DNA of 64,000 bases. It comes from Tsukamurella spumae. GTDB taxonomy: Bacteria > Actinomycetota > Actinomycetes > Mycobacteriales > Mycobacteriaceae. The notes beneath the pieces are model-generated. The model worked only from the letters and a program-made list of their open reading frames with translations, had not been told where the DNA came from and ran no database searches. The DNA lies in assembly GCF_012396015.1 (NCBI RefSeq), contig NZ_JAAXOQ010000010.1:93724-157723 (forward strand), in the 5' to 3' direction. The first letter of the stretch is position 1, and the number at the start of each line of letters is the position of its first letter. A program made the translations under genes and the position numbers. Positions 37,535-47,621 of the stretch are shown here, piece by piece.

Positions 37535-39217
37535 CTACTGCGGGAGGAACGGCGTGATCGCGGTGGCGATCTGCGTGCCGCGGCTGCAGTCCCGGTTGCC
37601 GACCTTCTGCAGGCCCACGTACAGCACGCCGTTGGTCAGGGACTTGTAGGCGGTGACGCAGTAGTCGGGCGTGCTGGTGTTGATGCTCGGCACGGTGAAC
37701 GTGCGCCACTTGGTGGTGCCGGGCACCGTGACCGGCGTGCCGGACTCCCACGCGTTGGAGTCGACGAAGGTCGCGAACCGCACGTCCGCGTTGCTCGCCT
37801 TCGAGTCCGAGCCCTTGCACGCGAACTTCACGCCGGTGGCCGAGCGCTGCCCCGGATCGTCGACGAGCGCGCTGATGCCCAGCGTCGAGATCGTGGCCGC
37901 GGGCAGCAGGCACGGATCGATGTAGCCCTCGCGGAGCGTGGAGGTGTTGTTGACCGGCACCGGAGGCGTGGTCGACGTCGCGGACGCGCTCGAGGTGCTC
38001 GTCGGCGCGGCCACCGCGGTGTCATCGGACCCAGAGAGACTGAACGCCAGCACCGAGATCCCCGCCACCGCCACGACCGCGACCGCCGCCACCGCGCCGA
38101 TGAGGACGCCGCGCTTGGAACCGGCCTGCTGCTGCCCCTGCGCGGCCAGCCCGACGGGCGCGCCCTGCCAGGTGCCCTGCGGCCCCTGGACCGGCGGGCC
38201 CGGGATCGGGCCGGACGGGCGCTGGACGGGCTGCGACGGTGCGCCCTGGAACAGCTGGGCGGTCTGCGGGGGCGTCGGGGGCCGGAGCGCGGGGCCCGGC
38301 GGGGGCGTCGGCACCCGGTGCGGGTTCGACGGTGCCTGCCCCTGCGCGTAGGTGCCGGACGCGGCGGCGCGCAGCGCATGCGCGAACTCGCGGCAGGTGG
38401 CGAAGCGCTGCTGCGGCTGCTTCGCCATCGCGCGGGCGATCACGGCGTCGATGGCGGGCGGCAGGTCCGGGCGCAGCCGCGAGGGCACGGGCGGCGGCGC
38501 CATGAGGTGGTCGCGGATCACGGCGGTGCCGCTGCTGGCACCGTAGGGCTTGGCGCCCGTGAGCAGCTGCACCGTCGTCCCCGCCAGGCTGTACTCGTCG
38601 CTGCGGCCGTCCACCGGATCCCCGGCGAGCTGCTCGGGGGAGGCGTAGTCGAGGGTGCCGACGACCATCCCCACCTGTGTCAGGTCGCTGTGCTCCTGCT
38701 GTTGCCGCGCGATGCCGAAGTCGCCCAGCATGATCCGCGGCGTCGCACCGGTCGTGTCGATCATGATGTTGCCCGGCTTGACATCCCGGTGCAGCAGCCC
38801 GGCGTCGTGCGCGTAGTCGAGCGCCGCCGCGACCCCGTCGACGATGGTCAGGACCTGGTCGACGGGAAGGCCGCGCGGATTGCTCGCGAGCAGGCCCGAG
38901 GCGTCCTGCCCGGGGACCAGCTTCATCGACATCCACAGCCGGCCCTCGTCGTTGCCGCGGTCGTAGACGGGCACGATGTTCGGATGGTCGAGGCCGGCGG
39001 CCATGTCGGCCTCGCGCTCGAAGCGCGCGCGGTAGACCGGATCGTCGGAGAACGCGGCGGGCAGCACCTTGAGCGCGTCCACGCGGGGCAGGCGCGGATG
39101 CCGGGCCGCGTACACCGCGCCCATGCCGCCCGCACCGAGGAGACGCTCCACGACGTATCCGCCGATCACGGTCCCGGGGGGCTCGGTGCCCGTCGGTCCA
39201 TTGCCTGACTCGCTCAC
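37535..39217 (-). CDS. Membrane serine/threonine protein kinase (PknB-like)
   Basis: A 560-residue transmembrane kinase. The Hanks domain (about 20-285) has [15 protein letters not shown], the ATP lysine K50, HRDVKPGN with catalytic D145, and LGDFGIARQ (D166). A Pro-rich juxtamembrane stretch follows, then a single helix ([23 protein letters not shown], near 368-392) and an extracellular domain of about 165 residues with four Cys, resembling DUF3558-type lipoproteins ([15 protein letters not shown]). It has no PASTA repeats, so a ligand other than muropeptide is likely. GTG at 39217 follows CGGGAG. In M. tuberculosis no kinase separates rho and rpmE. Confidence 0.9.
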   Translation of the reverse strand: MSESGNGPTGTEPPGTVIGGYVVERLLGAGGMGAVYAARHPRLPRVDALKVLPAAFSDDPVYRARFEREADMAAGLDHPNIVPVYDRGNDEGRLWMSMKLVPGQDASGLLASNPRGLPVDQVLTIVDGVAAALDYAHDAGLLHRDVKPGNIMIDTTGATPRIMLGDFGIARQQQEHSDLTQVGMVVGTLDYASPEQLAGDPVDGRSDEYSLAGTTVQLLTGAKPYGASSGTAVIRDHLMAPPPVPSRLRPDLPPAIDAVIARAMAKQPQQRFATCREFAHALRAAASGTYAQGQAPSNPHRVPTPPPGPALRPPTPPQTAQLFQGAPSQPVQRPSGPIPGPPVQGPQGTWQGAPVGLAAQGQQQAGSKRGVLIGAVAAVAVVAVAGISVLAFSLSGSDDTAVAAPTSTSSASATSTTPPVPVNNTSTLREGYIDPCLLPAATISTLGISALVDDPGQRSATGVKFACKGSDSKASNADVRFATFVDSNAWESGTPVTVPGTTKWRTFTVPSINTSTPDYCVTAYKSLTNGVLYVGLQKVGNRDCSRGTQIATAITPFLPQ

Positions 39218-39517
39218 GTCTTGTACTCCCGCTCCGTGACTACTCGGCCCGCTCGCTACGCTCCCGGCGCCGGCGTGGGTGACTGCTGGAAGCTAACACC
39301 GGTCGACTTGGGGCGCGCCAGTCAACCACCAAAGAGGGGACGGCCGGGCGGCGTCGCGCCGTGGCCGGCCGCGCACCGACCCCTCCGGATCCGTCCGGGA
39401 ATTTCTCGACGGCCAGGGCGTTCTGGCATACTGGAACGTCGGTATGGGTTCCGGTTCACGGTCCTGGCGCAGCCAGGGGCGACCCGGCGACCACTGAACT
39501 GAGAAGGAACGGCAAAC
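39218..39517 (+). promoter_or_regulatory. Intergenic region with the probable rpmE promoter
   Basis: This 300-bp gap separates the divergent kinase and rpmE. The best plus-strand -10 candidate is CATACT (39427-39432), preceded 18 bp earlier by a weak TTCTCG; it would give a leader of about 80 nt that ends with the GAGAAGGAA ribosome-binding site. No open frame with a credible start is seen. No Zur-type palindrome could be recognised by eye. Confidence 0.4.
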
Positions 39518-39757
39518 ATGAAGCAGGGTATTCACCCCGAGTACGTGGCCACCACCGTCGTGTGCGGTTGCGGCAACACGTTCGAGACGCACAGCACCAA
39601 GGCCGACGGCCGGATCAACGTCGAGGTCTGCTCGCAGTGCCACCCGTTCTACACGGGCAAGCAGAAGATCCTCGACACCGGCGGCCGCGTCGCCCGGTTC
39701 GAGAAGCGCTACGGCAAGCGCGCGGGCAAGGCCACCGAGGCTGCCGCCGCCGAGTAG
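39518..39757 (+). CDS. rpmE: 50S ribosomal protein L31 (zinc-binding form)
   Basis: A 79-residue large-subunit protein. The paired cysteines [12 protein letters not shown] (C16, C18) and [14 protein letters not shown] (C37, C40) bind zinc, so this is the C+ form and not the zinc-free paralogue induced at low zinc. The C-terminus is Lys/Arg/Ala-rich. The ATG is preceded by GAGAAGGAA. A hairpin lies between it and prfA. Confidence 0.97.
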   Translation: MKQGIHPEYVATTVVCGCGNTFETHSTKADGRINVEVCSQCHPFYTGKQKILDTGGRVARFEKRYGKRAGKATEAAAAE

Positions 39758-39767
39758 TCGCCCCACC

Positions 39768-39799
39768 GACGCCCGTCCTGCCCCGGCAGGCCGGGCGTC
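39768..39799 (+). terminator. Hairpin between rpmE and prfA
   Basis: GACGCCCG-T-CCTGCC and GGCAGG-C-CGGGCGTC pair over 14 bp with a one-base bulge on each side and a 2-nt turn. It lies 10 bp after the rpmE stop and may end part of the rpmE transcript, keeping ribosomal-protein levels above prfA levels. Confidence 0.6.
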
Positions 39800-39843
39800 G
39801 GCGCGTTTCACGGCCCGTTCACCCACTCACGGAAAGTCCCCTC

Positions 39844-40932
39844 ATGAGCGCCTCGTCCCCCTCCGCCATCGACGACATCCTCGCCGAGTACTCCGGTCTC
39901 GAGCAGCAGATGTCCGACCCGGCGCTGCACAACGACGCCGGGGCGGCGCGCCGGGTGGGCAAGCGGTTCGCGGAGCTCGCGCCGATCATGGCCACCCATC
40001 GCAAGCTGGAGGCGGCCCGGGAGGACCGCGCCGCCGCGCAGGAGCTGGCCGCCGACGACGCGTCCTTCGCCGACGAGGTCACCGCGCTGACCGAGCAGAT
40101 CGACGTCCTCGAGCAGCAGCTCACCGACCTGCTCGCCCCGCGCGACCCGCACGACTCCGACGACGTGGTGCTCGAGGTCAAGTCCGGTGAGGGCGGCGAG
40201 GAATCGGCCCTGTTCGCCGGCGACCTGGCCCGTATGTACCTGCGCTACGCCGAGCGTCGCGGGTGGAAGGTCGAGACCCTCGGCGCCACCTACTCCGACC
40301 TCGGCGGATTCAAGGACGCCACCTTCGCGATCAAGTCCCGTGGGCCCGCCGCCGACGGTTCGATCGACGGCGTCTGGGCCCGGATGAAGTTCGAGGGCGG
40401 CGTGCACCGCGTGCAGCGCGTCCCCGCCACCGAGAGCCAGGGCCGCATCCACACCTCGGCCGCCGGCGTGCTCGTCTACCCGGAACCCGACGAGGTCGAG
40501 GAGGTGCAGATCGACGAGGGCGATCTGCGCATCGACGTCTACCGGTCCTCCGGCAAGGGCGGCCAGGGCGTCAACACCACCGACTCGGCCGTGCGCATCA
40601 CCCACCTGCCCACGAACATCGTCGTGACCTGTCAGAACGAGCGCTCGCAGCTGCAGAACAAGGCCCGCGCCATGCAGGTGCTCGCCGCGCGCCTGCAGGC
40701 CCTCAAGGAGGAGGAGGCCGAGGCCGCCGCGTCGGACTCCCGGGCGGCACAGATCCGCACCGTCGACCGGTCCGAGCGGATCCGGACCTACAACTTCCCG
40801 GAGAACCGGATCGCGGACCACCGGATCGGCTACAAGTCGCACAACCTCGACCAGGTGCTCGACGGGGAGCTCGACGGGCTGCTGGACGCGCTCCAGGTGG
40901 CGGACCGTCAGGCCCGCCTCGAGGCCGAGTGA
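39844..40932 (+). CDS. prfA: Peptide chain release factor 1
   Basis: A 362-residue RF1 that releases peptides at UAA and UAG. The stop-codon recognition motif is RVPATES (PAT, the RF1 form), the catalytic loop is [15 protein letters not shown] with GGQ at 239-241, the site methylated by PrmC. The next gene, prmC, overlaps its stop by 4 bp (GTGA), so modifier and target are made together. The ATG at 39844 is the first in good context after the hairpin. Confidence 0.97.
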   Translation: MSASSPSAIDDILAEYSGLEQQMSDPALHNDAGAARRVGKRFAELAPIMATHRKLEAAREDRAAAQELAADDASFADEVTALTEQIDVLEQQLTDLLAPRDPHDSDDVVLEVKSGEGGEESALFAGDLARMYLRYAERRGWKVETLGATYSDLGGFKDATFAIKSRGPAADGSIDGVWARMKFEGGVHRVQRVPATESQGRIHTSAAGVLVYPEPDEVEEVQIDEGDLRIDVYRSSGKGGQGVNTTDSAVRITHLPTNIVVTCQNERSQLQNKARAMQVLAARLQALKEEEAEAAASDSRAAQIRTVDRSERIRTYNFPENRIADHRIGYKSHNLDQVLDGELDGLLDALQVADRQARLEAE

Positions 40933-41771
40933 CCTCCCGGCCCACCCGGCTCGCCGCGGCCGCGACGGCCCGCCTCGCGGAGGCCGGCGTACCGTCGGCC
41001 CGGGTCGACGCGGAGATCCTGCTCGCCGAGGCCCTCGGCATCGATCGGGGCTGCATCCCGATCGCCGACGACGCCACCGCCGACCAGGAGGCCGCGTACG
41101 CGGCCCTCATCGCCCGCAGGGCCGCCCGGGAGCCGCTCCAGCACATCCTGGGCCGCGCGTACTTCGGGCCGCTCACGCTGGCCGTGGGGCCCGGTGTCTT
41201 CGTCCCGCGCCCCGAGACCGAGCTGCTGGCGGTCCGGGCCGCGCGGAAGGCGGGACGCGGCGCCGGTATCGTCGACCTCTGCGCCGGCTCCGGCGCCCTG
41301 GGCCTGTACCTCGCGGCGACGGTGCCCGACTCCCGCGTCGTGCTCGTCGAACGCGACCCCGAGGCCCTGGCCTACCTCCGGCGCAACGCCGCGGGAACGG
41401 GTGCGACGGTGCTCGCGGCGGACGTCCGCGACCCGGGCCTGCCGGCCCTGATCGAGCGGACCGTCGGCCGCCCGGACCTCGTGGTGAGCAACCCGCCCTA
41501 CGTTCCCGACGGTGCGCAGCTCGACGTGGAGGCCGCCGCCGACCCCGCCCTGGCGCTGTACTCCGGTGCCGACGGCCTGGACCTCATCCGCGACCTGGCG
41601 CCGCTCGCCGCCCGTCTGCTGGCCGGCGGTGGGGAGGTCGGGATCGAGCACGACGACTCCAACGGCGCGGGCACCGCGGAGCTGCTGCGCCGGGCGGGTT
41701 TCTGCGCGGTCACCGAGCACCGGGACCTCGCGGGGAGGCCGCGCTACGTCACTGGCAGGATGGACGTGTGA
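40929..41771 (+). CDS. prmC: Release factor glutamine methyltransferase
   Basis: A 280-residue SAM-dependent enzyme that methylates the Gln of the GGQ loop in release factors. The AdoMet motif [15 protein letters not shown] and the catalytic NPPYVPDGA (NPPY near 188-191) are plain; the N-terminal helical domain ([15 protein letters not shown]) docks the release factor. The start is GTG within GTGA overlapping prfA, and the next gene overlaps its stop the same way. Length is normal. Confidence 0.95.
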   Translation: MTSRPTRLAAAATARLAEAGVPSARVDAEILLAEALGIDRGCIPIADDATADQEAAYAALIARRAAREPLQHILGRAYFGPLTLAVGPGVFVPRPETELLAVRAARKAGRGAGIVDLCAGSGALGLYLAATVPDSRVVLVERDPEALAYLRRNAAGTGATVLAADVRDPGLPALIERTVGRPDLVVSNPPYVPDGAQLDVEAAADPALALYSGADGLDLIRDLAPLAARLLAGGGEVGIEHDDSNGAGTAELLRRAGFCAVTEHRDLAGRPRYVTGRMDV

Positions 41772-42418
41772 GCATCGCGTACGACTGCACCGATCCCGAC
41801 TCCCGCGCCGCGGGCATCAGCGCGGCCCGCGCCGCGCTGAAGGGGGGCCGCCTCGTCGTCATGCCGACGGACACCCTCTACGGCATTGGGTGCGATGCCT
41901 TCGACAGCCGCGCCGTCGCCGACGTGCTCGCCGCGAAGCACCGCGGGCCCGACATGCCCATCGGCGTGCTCGTCGGCTCCTGGAACACCATCGACGGGCT
42001 CGTCACCCGCGTCAGCGACCAGGCGCGCGAGCTGACCCGCGCGTTCTGGCCCGGCGCCGTCTCCCTCGTCGTCGAGCAGGCACCCAGCCTGGCCTGGGAC
42101 CTCGGCGACACCCGCGGCACCGTCATGCTGCGGATGCCGCTGCACCCCGTCGCGATCGAGCTCCTCCGCGAGGTCGGGCCGATGGCCGTGTCGAGCGCGA
42201 ACGTCTCCGGCAAGCCGCCGGCGGCCACCATGAACGAGGCCCGCGATCAGCTGGGCGACTCGGTCGAGGTCTACCTCGACGGCGGCCCGTCCGAGCACGC
42301 CGTCGCGTCCAGCATCGTCGACCTGTCCGGCCCGCAGCCCCGGGTCCTGCGGGAGGGCGCCGTCACGAAGGCGCGGATCGCCGAGGTCCTCGGCGTCACC
42401 GTCGAATCCCTGGGCTGA
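41768..42418 (+). CDS. tsaC: L-threonylcarbamoyladenylate synthase (TsaC/Sua5)
   Basis: A 216-residue YrdC-fold enzyme that makes threonylcarbamoyl-AMP for the t6A modification of ANN-decoding tRNAs. GGRLVVMPTDTLYGIGCDAF is the N-terminal signature, KHRGPDMPIGVLV the substrate loop and SSANVSGKPPA the nucleotide-binding motif. It lacks the C-terminal Sua5 domain, so it is the short TsaC form. GTG at 41768 overlaps prmC by 4 bp. It corresponds to Rv1301 and is the last gene before the mce insertion. Confidence 0.95.
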   Translation: MSIAYDCTDPDSRAAGISAARAALKGGRLVVMPTDTLYGIGCDAFDSRAVADVLAAKHRGPDMPIGVLVGSWNTIDGLVTRVSDQARELTRAFWPGAVSLVVEQAPSLAWDLGDTRGTVMLRMPLHPVAIELLREVGPMAVSSANVSGKPPAATMNEARDQLGDSVEVYLDGGPSEHAVASSIVDLSGPQPRVLREGAVTKARIAEVLGVTVESLG

Positions 42419-42456
42419 GCCATGTGACGGTGTGGACGGTGATCACCCGGGAACGA

Positions 42457-42493
42457 CGAAGCGCCGAGGCCCGGGAGGGGCCTCGGCGCTTCG
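42457..42493. terminator. Bidirectional terminator between tsaC and the mce operon
   Basis: A 15-bp perfect stem (CGAAGCGCCGAGGCC and its complement) with a 7-nt loop lies between the converging tsaC and mas genes, and can serve both transcripts. Confidence 0.85.
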
Positions 42494-42511
42494 CCGTGGA
42501 ACGGGGTTCCG

Positions 42512-43420
42512 TCAGTTGCCGGGGGCCGGCGTCGCCGCGGGCGCCGCGCCGGGCGTGGTCGGGGTTCCCGGAGTCGGATCCGCCGGCTGGTTCGCGGCGC
42601 TGGAGGGGATGTTCTCGCCGACGCCGCCGACGTCGGTGATCTGCCAGTCCTTGCTCTTGTCCATCGTCACGTTGTAGACGGTGACGACCTCGCGGCCGCT
42701 GCTCGCCTGGACGTTCGTGGCCTCGACCCGGACGTAGGCGTTGACCTTGAAGACCGGCCCGGACTGCGAGTTGACCACCGCGTCCAGGACGGTGCCCTTG
42801 GACACCCACTGCAGCGGCTGCAGCAGCTGGTTCATGGCGCCGCCCACGGCGTCCATCTTGGCCTTGAGCTCCGGAGAGACGCCCTTGACGAGCGCGGTGC
42901 GCCACGGGCCCAGGTCGTGGTAGTCGAAGGTCGACGCGCCCACCGCGTACTCCGCGGCCACCTTCTCGGCCTGCGCCTTGTCCGCGGCGGCGTTCTTGAG
43001 GTCGTTGACCTCGCCGCGCTTGCTGTTCCAGAGCAGCCCGAACGCGATCGTGCCGGCCAGCAGCGCGATCACCACGACGGTGGCCAGCACGGTCATGACG
43101 GTGGCACCCGCCGCGAGGCCGGAGCCCTGCCGTGCCTCGGCGGCTCGGGGAGCAGGCCGGGGAGCGGGCCGGCTGCGGCGCACGGGAGCGGTCTCCGCCT
43201 CGTCGTCCTCGTCCGCGTCGTCCTCGTCCGCCGGGGGAGCGGGGCGCTTCTTGGCGGTCGAGACCTTCTCAGTGGCGGCCTCCGTGGCGGTCTCCGCCTC
43301 GGCCGCGGCCTCGGCCTCGGCCTCGGTTGCGGTGGCCGCGTCCGCGGCCTCGTGCACGGTGTCCTCGGTCGTCGCGGCCTCGTCGGTGAGGTTCTTGTCG
43401 TCCGGGGTGGAATCAGTCAC
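42512..43420 (-). CDS. Mce-associated membrane protein (Mas)
   Basis: A 302-residue protein ending the mce operon. An acidic Ala/Glu/Thr-rich cytosolic tail (about 1-75) and a Pro/Arg stretch lead to one membrane helix (ATVMTVLATVVVIALLAGTIAFGLLW, near 105-130), followed by an extracytoplasmic NTF2-like domain with FDYHDLGPWRTALVKGVSPEL and VVTVYNVTMDKSKDWQITDVGG and a Pro/Ala/Thr tail. This is the typical Mas layout; such proteins stabilise Mce complexes in mycobacteria. It lies 73 bp after mceF. It is the only Mas gene in the operon. Confidence 0.85.
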   Translation of the reverse strand: MTDSTPDDKNLTDEAATTEDTVHEAADAATATEAEAEAAAEAETATEAATEKVSTAKKRPAPPADEDDADEDDEAETAPVRRSRPAPRPAPRAAEARQGSGLAAGATVMTVLATVVVIALLAGTIAFGLLWNSKRGEVNDLKNAAADKAQAEKVAAEYAVGASTFDYHDLGPWRTALVKGVSPELKAKMDAVGGAMNQLLQPLQWVSKGTVLDAVVNSQSGPVFKVNAYVRVEATNVQASSGREVVTVYNVTMDKSKDWQITDVGGVGENIPSSAANQPADPTPGTPTTPGAAPAATPAPGN

Positions 43421-43493
43421 TTTGTCGCGCAGCCAATCGTGTCGTGGTTCGTCGCGGCCGCGAGGCGGCCAGGGTGGCGGTTCGGGGCGGACG

Positions 43494-44456
43494 CTACTTC
43501 CTCGGCGGGATCACCACCGTGAGGTTCGCGGCACCGTCCGAGCCGACGGTGTTCAACGCCTGCGAGAGTAGCGCGGCCATGTCGATCTGGGGCAGCACGT
43601 CCGTCAGGGCCTGCACGATCGGCACCATCGGGGCGGAGATCGGACCGAGGTTCGCCAGCAGCTTGCTGGTGTTCGGGGCGATCTTGAACAGGTTCGGATT
43701 CACCGTGTTGACCAGCACGTTCGGGCCGTCGATGCCCTTCATCAGAGTGTCGAGCGCCTTGAGCATCTCGACGTCCTTGGTGACGAAGGTCCGGGTGGCC
43801 GGGCCGAACTCGGAGATCGCGCCGGGCAGCCAGTTCATGTCGGACTGGTAGTTCTGCGTGTTCTCCATCATCCGGCGGATGTTGGGCATCCGGGAGGAGA
43901 TGGTGCGGGCCAGGAGGTCACCGGCCTGCGAGAGGTTCGGCAGCGAGCCCTGGGTGTTGTTCGTGGCGTCCGCGAGGGTCTCGGTGATGCCACCGAGATC
44001 CGTCGAGTTGATGCTGCTGGTCAGACCGGAGATCAGCTTGAAGGTCTCGGGCAGCGACAGCGGCTCCTTGATCTTCGCGGTGTCGATCGTCGCGCCGTCC
44101 GCCAGGTACGGGCCCTGCAGACTGTCGGGGCGGAAGTCCACGTAGGGCTCACCGACGGCCGACAACTGCTCGATGCGCAGGCCGGTGTTCGCGGGGATCT
44201 TGTAGTCGCCGTCGTAGCGGAGCTTCACCACGACCTTGCCGTCCCGGCGCTCGATGGACTCCACGTTGCCGACCTTGACGCCGCGCAGCAGCACCGACGA
44301 GTCGGGGAGCAGCTGGTTGGCGTTGTCGAGCTTCATGGTGACCGACCGGTAGTTCGTCAGGGGACGCCAGTTCAGCACCGAGAAGGCGATGTAGGCCGTA
44401 CCCAGCACCAGGACCAGCGCGAAGGTCAGGAGACTGAAGAAGGTGCTCTTTTTCAC
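43494..44456 (-). CDS. mceF: Mce family protein, sixth subunit (MceF)
   Basis: A 320-residue substrate-binding subunit of the lipid importer. One N-terminal anchor helix (FFSLLTFALVLVLGTAYIAFS) precedes the MCE/MlaD domain (LLPDSSVLLRGVKVGNVESIERRDGKVVVKL, about 48-80) and a long helical region that builds the tunnel. ATG at 44456 overlaps the mceE stop by 4 bp. It has no lipobox and no long proline tail. Confidence 0.9.
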   Translation of the reverse strand: MKKSTFFSLLTFALVLVLGTAYIAFSVLNWRPLTNYRSVTMKLDNANQLLPDSSVLLRGVKVGNVESIERRDGKVVVKLRYDGDYKIPANTGLRIEQLSAVGEPYVDFRPDSLQGPYLADGATIDTAKIKEPLSLPETFKLISGLTSSINSTDLGGITETLADATNNTQGSLPNLSQAGDLLARTISSRMPNIRRMMENTQNYQSDMNWLPGAISEFGPATRTFVTKDVEMLKALDTLMKGIDGPNVLVNTVNPNLFKIAPNTSKLLANLGPISAPMVPIVQALTDVLPQIDMAALLSQALNTVGSDGAANLTVVIPPRK

Positions 44457-45499
44457 GGAACTGCTCCGACCATCCGAAGGTTGTTGACCGCCTGGCGCGC
44501 GGCCTCGGCGGTGGGGACTCCACCGTTGGTGCCCAGCTCCTTGACGTTGACCTTGGCGCCACTGCTCAGGAAGGGCAGGATCTTGTTCTTGAGCAGGTCC
44601 TCCAGGTTCGCCAGGTTGGCCTGGCGACCGTTCATGTTCGGCCAGCCCGGGAACATCAGCGGCTTGAGCACGCCCGCGACCGCGGCCGTCGAGGTGTCGA
44701 GCAGCGGGGCGCTGAAGATCAGCGGGGACAGGGCGTCCGACAGCCGGCTGAGCACCTTGATCGCTCCGGTCGTCAGGCTGAGCGAGTCGCCCAGCCAGTC
44801 GTCCTGGGGCTTGAGCAGCGCCACGAGGATGTCGTCGTTGTCGTTGATCGTGGTGACCAGGCTCCCGACCGAGGTGATCGCCTGGCTCACGTTGTCGTTC
44901 TGCTTACCCAGGTCGACCACCGTCTGCGACACCGTCTTCACCAGACCCGAGAGCTTCTGCGGGTCGGCCGGCAGGTTGTCGTTGATCCGGCTGAAGGTGT
45001 CCTGCAGCTGCATCAGGCTGCCGCTGCCGAGGAAGTTCGCCAGGTCGCTGAGGATGTCCTCGATCTGCGTGGGCGGCTTCGTCTGCGAGGTGGGCAGCGT
45101 ATCGCCCGCCTTGAGGGGGACACCCGGCTTGTTCGGCGTGGACTTCAGTGCCACGTAGGTGTCACCGAGGATCGTGTCCTGCTGCAGCGTCGCGGTGACC
45201 GTGTTCGGGACCTTGACCCCGTCCTGGATCTTGACGTCGACCACGGCCTTGTCGTCCGCGAGAGTCACCTTCTGCAGGCGGCCGGCGACGACACCGTCGA
45301 AGACGACCCGCGCGCGGTCGGGCAGGTTCAGCACGTTCGTGAAGTCGAGGTGCACGACATAGCCCGAGCCGCCGCCGGGCTGGCCGGGGGCGGGGATCGT
45401 CGACGGGTTGAAGCCCAGGTTGCAACCGGCCAGCATCGTGCCCGCCGCGATCGACGCGATCCCCACCTGCAGGGTCCGCTTGTTCACTGGATTGCGCAT
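44453..45499 (-). CDS. mceE: Mce family lipoprotein, fifth subunit (MceE)
   Basis: A 348-residue lipidated Mce subunit, as the fifth gene of mce operons always is. The signal IASIAAGTMLAGC puts the lipid Cys at residue 26. The MCE domain (VVHLDFTNVLNLPDRARVVFDGVVAGRLQKV) and the downstream helical region follow. The ATG at 45499 overlaps the preceding stop by one base; a longer frame to 45577 would lie inside mceD. Confidence 0.92.
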   Translation of the reverse strand: MRNPVNKRTLQVGIASIAAGTMLAGCNLGFNPSTIPAPGQPGGGSGYVVHLDFTNVLNLPDRARVVFDGVVAGRLQKVTLADDKAVVDVKIQDGVKVPNTVTATLQQDTILGDTYVALKSTPNKPGVPLKAGDTLPTSQTKPPTQIEDILSDLANFLGSGSLMQLQDTFSRINDNLPADPQKLSGLVKTVSQTVVDLGKQNDNVSQAITSVGSLVTTINDNDDILVALLKPQDDWLGDSLSLTTGAIKVLSRLSDALSPLIFSAPLLDTSTAAVAGVLKPLMFPGWPNMNGRQANLANLEDLLKNKILPFLSSGAKVNVKELGTNGGVPTAEAARQAVNNLRMVGAVP

Positions 45500-46602
45500 C
45501 AGTACGCCGCTCCCGTCGCGCGCAGGACCGTGGAGATGAGCTCCACGTTGACATGACCGGCGTCGGCGACCTTGCACTGGCCCGGTGCGAACCGGTTCAG
45601 GTTGTTGCAGGTCTGGGCCGGGTTGTTGGACGGCACCAGCGCTGACGGCGGCCGGTAGGTGATCTTCGTGGCGAGGGTCTTCTTGTCGACGCTGACCTGG
45701 AAGGCGCGGATCAGCGGCGGCAGGATGTTCAGCACGTCACCGAACTGCTTGGTGCCGGCGGCGAGCAGCGTCGTCGGGGGCACCGTGATCTCCAGCAGGG
45801 GAGCGATGAAGGCGCCGTACTTGTCGAAGACCGTGGCCAGCGTCTTGATCAGCGGGGTCAGCCCGGGGAACGCGTTGATACCGACGTCCATCAGCGGCTC
45901 GGCGACGTTCTTGATGCGGAAGGCGTACTTGGTGAGGAAGTCGCGCAACTCGCCCCAGTTCTGCACCAGGCCGTCCGAGGCCGGTGCGAACGCGTCGAGG
46001 ATCGCGGCGACATCGCCCATGCCGGGGCCGGGGTTGCGCATGAGCTCGCCGAGCCGGTTGGTCAGCTGCGAGATCTCCGGGCCGGTGCCCTGGGTGGCCT
46101 TGTTCAGCGCGGGGATGGAGGCCATCGCCTTACGGAACTCGGCGTCGCCGCCGGCGGTGGTCAGGTCGTCGACGACCTTGGACACGGCCTGCAGGGACTC
46201 CGTGATCGACAGCGGGGTCTTGGTGTTGGTGATGCACTTGCCCGGCTGCCAGGTCGGGCCGCCCTTGTAGGTCTCGAGCAGCTCGAGGCGACGCTGGGCG
46301 ACCAGGGAGTCGGCGATCGCGACGACGCCGACATTGGTCGGCAGCTTGCGGTCCGCCGGCAGGTCGAAGTCGACGCGGGTGGTGGCGCCGTTCGGGGTGA
46401 TCTTGGTGATCTCGCCGATCGGGTAACCGAACTGGGCGACCTTGCTGCCGGTGAACAGGCCGACGCCGTTGTCGAGCTCGGCGCAGTAGGACGTGGTCTT
46501 GGACGTCAGGCCCTTGAAGGCGACACCGCCCAGGACCAGGGCCGCGGCCACGAGGACCACGAACGCGGACATGGCGCCGCGCGAACCGAGGAACTTACGC
46601 AT
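45499..46602 (-). CDS. mceD: Mce family protein, fourth subunit (MceD)
   Basis: A 367-residue Mce subunit with a signal-anchor helix (AMSAFVVLVAAALVLGGVAF), the MCE domain (NGVGLFTGSKVAQFGYPIGEITKI, about 45-68) and a helical tunnel region; the C-terminal PPSALVPSNNPAQTCNNLNRFAPGQC is a conserved Cys-bearing end of MceD-type proteins. The long Pro-rich tail often seen in MceD is absent. The start overlaps the mceC stop by one base. Confidence 0.9.
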   Translation of the reverse strand: MRKFLGSRGAMSAFVVLVAAALVLGGVAFKGLTSKTTSYCAELDNGVGLFTGSKVAQFGYPIGEITKITPNGATTRVDFDLPADRKLPTNVGVVAIADSLVAQRRLELLETYKGGPTWQPGKCITNTKTPLSITESLQAVSKVVDDLTTAGGDAEFRKAMASIPALNKATQGTGPEISQLTNRLGELMRNPGPGMGDVAAILDAFAPASDGLVQNWGELRDFLTKYAFRIKNVAEPLMDVGINAFPGLTPLIKTLATVFDKYGAFIAPLLEITVPPTTLLAAGTKQFGDVLNILPPLIRAFQVSVDKKTLATKITYRPPSALVPSNNPAQTCNNLNRFAPGQCKVADAGHVNVELISTVLRATGAAY

Positions 46603-47621
46603 CAGCAGGTCACCCCCGGGGACGGAATGCAGACATTGGTGGCCAGGAAGGTCTTCTCGGACTGGTTCAGCTGGATCGTGCCGTCCGGCGCGATCGTCTT
46701 CTGCAGTCCGGCCAGCAGCTCCTTGGCGTTGGCGATCGCGGGCTCGGCCTGCTTGACGACGTCCTTGGCCTTCGCCACCAGCGCGTCGAAGCGGCTGGCG
46801 AGCGGGTCGATGTTGTTGAGGTACACGTTCAGCAGGGGATTGAGACGCTGCGTGAACTCGGTCAGGCCGGTCAGGTAGGACTGGAAACCGGAGAGGTTCA
46901 CCTCCGCCGCGGAGAAGAACATGCTCATGTTCCGCATCAGCGACAGGAGCAGGTCACCGTTCTGGTTGACCGTGGTCGAGTACTCGCCCATCACCTTCAC
47001 GAAGTCGCCCGCCTGATCCTGCTGGCGCAGGATGTTCTCGAACATCCGGTTGAAGGTGGAGACGGTGTTGCGGATCGACTCGGGCTGGTCCTCGAGCGCC
47101 TGGTTCAGCTGCGACATGGACTCCCGGATCGGGGTCGCCTTGATCTTCTCGACCTTGGGCGTGGCCTGCTGGAAGGTCTCGAGGAGGCTGTACGGCATGG
47201 ACACGCGATCCGGCGGGATCGGCTTGTCACCGAGGGGCTTGGTGCCCGACGGGGACAGGGCCATGTAGTAGCCGCCGACGGTCGTGAGCATCTTCATGGA
47301 CGCGCTGGTGGTGTCGCCGACGAAGACGTCCTTGTCGACCCGGAACTTCACCCGGACGCGATCGTCGAGCAGCTCGACGTTCGAGACGGAGCCGACGCTG
47401 ATCCCGGCGACGCGCACGTCGACGCCGCTGCGCACGGCCTGCGCCTCCTTGAAGTCGGCCGAGTACTCCTTGGTGCCCGGCTGGAAGACGAAGAGATACC
47501 CGCAGATCAGCAGGATGAGCACCGCGATCAGGGCGCCCACGATGCCCCAGTTGAGCTGGTAGCGACGCTCCTGCACCGCCGTCGGCAGCGGACGGTTGAA
47601 CATACTCACTTTGGATTGCAT
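46602..47621 (-). CDS. mceC: Mce family protein, third subunit (MceC)
   Basis: A 339-residue Mce subunit. The cytosolic leader MQSKVSMFNRPLPTAVQERR precedes one anchor helix (WGIVGALIAVLILLICGYLFVF) and the MCE domain (AVRSGVDVRVAGISVGSVSNVELL, about 60-83). The start ATG at 47621 is preceded by AGAAGG and overlaps the mceB end by 16 bp; ATG 47603 is possible. The C-terminus is short without a proline tail and has a Cys pair (NVCIPSPGVTC). Confidence 0.88.
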   Translation of the reverse strand: MQSKVSMFNRPLPTAVQERRYQLNWGIVGALIAVLILLICGYLFVFQPGTKEYSADFKEAQAVRSGVDVRVAGISVGSVSNVELLDDRVRVKFRVDKDVFVGDTTSASMKMLTTVGGYYMALSPSGTKPLGDKPIPPDRVSMPYSLLETFQQATPKVEKIKATPIRESMSQLNQALEDQPESIRNTVSTFNRMFENILRQQDQAGDFVKVMGEYSTTVNQNGDLLLSLMRNMSMFFSAAEVNLSGFQSYLTGLTEFTQRLNPLLNVYLNNIDPLASRFDALVAKAKDVVKQAEPAIANAKELLAGLQKTIAPDGTIQLNQSEKTFLATNVCIPSPGVTC

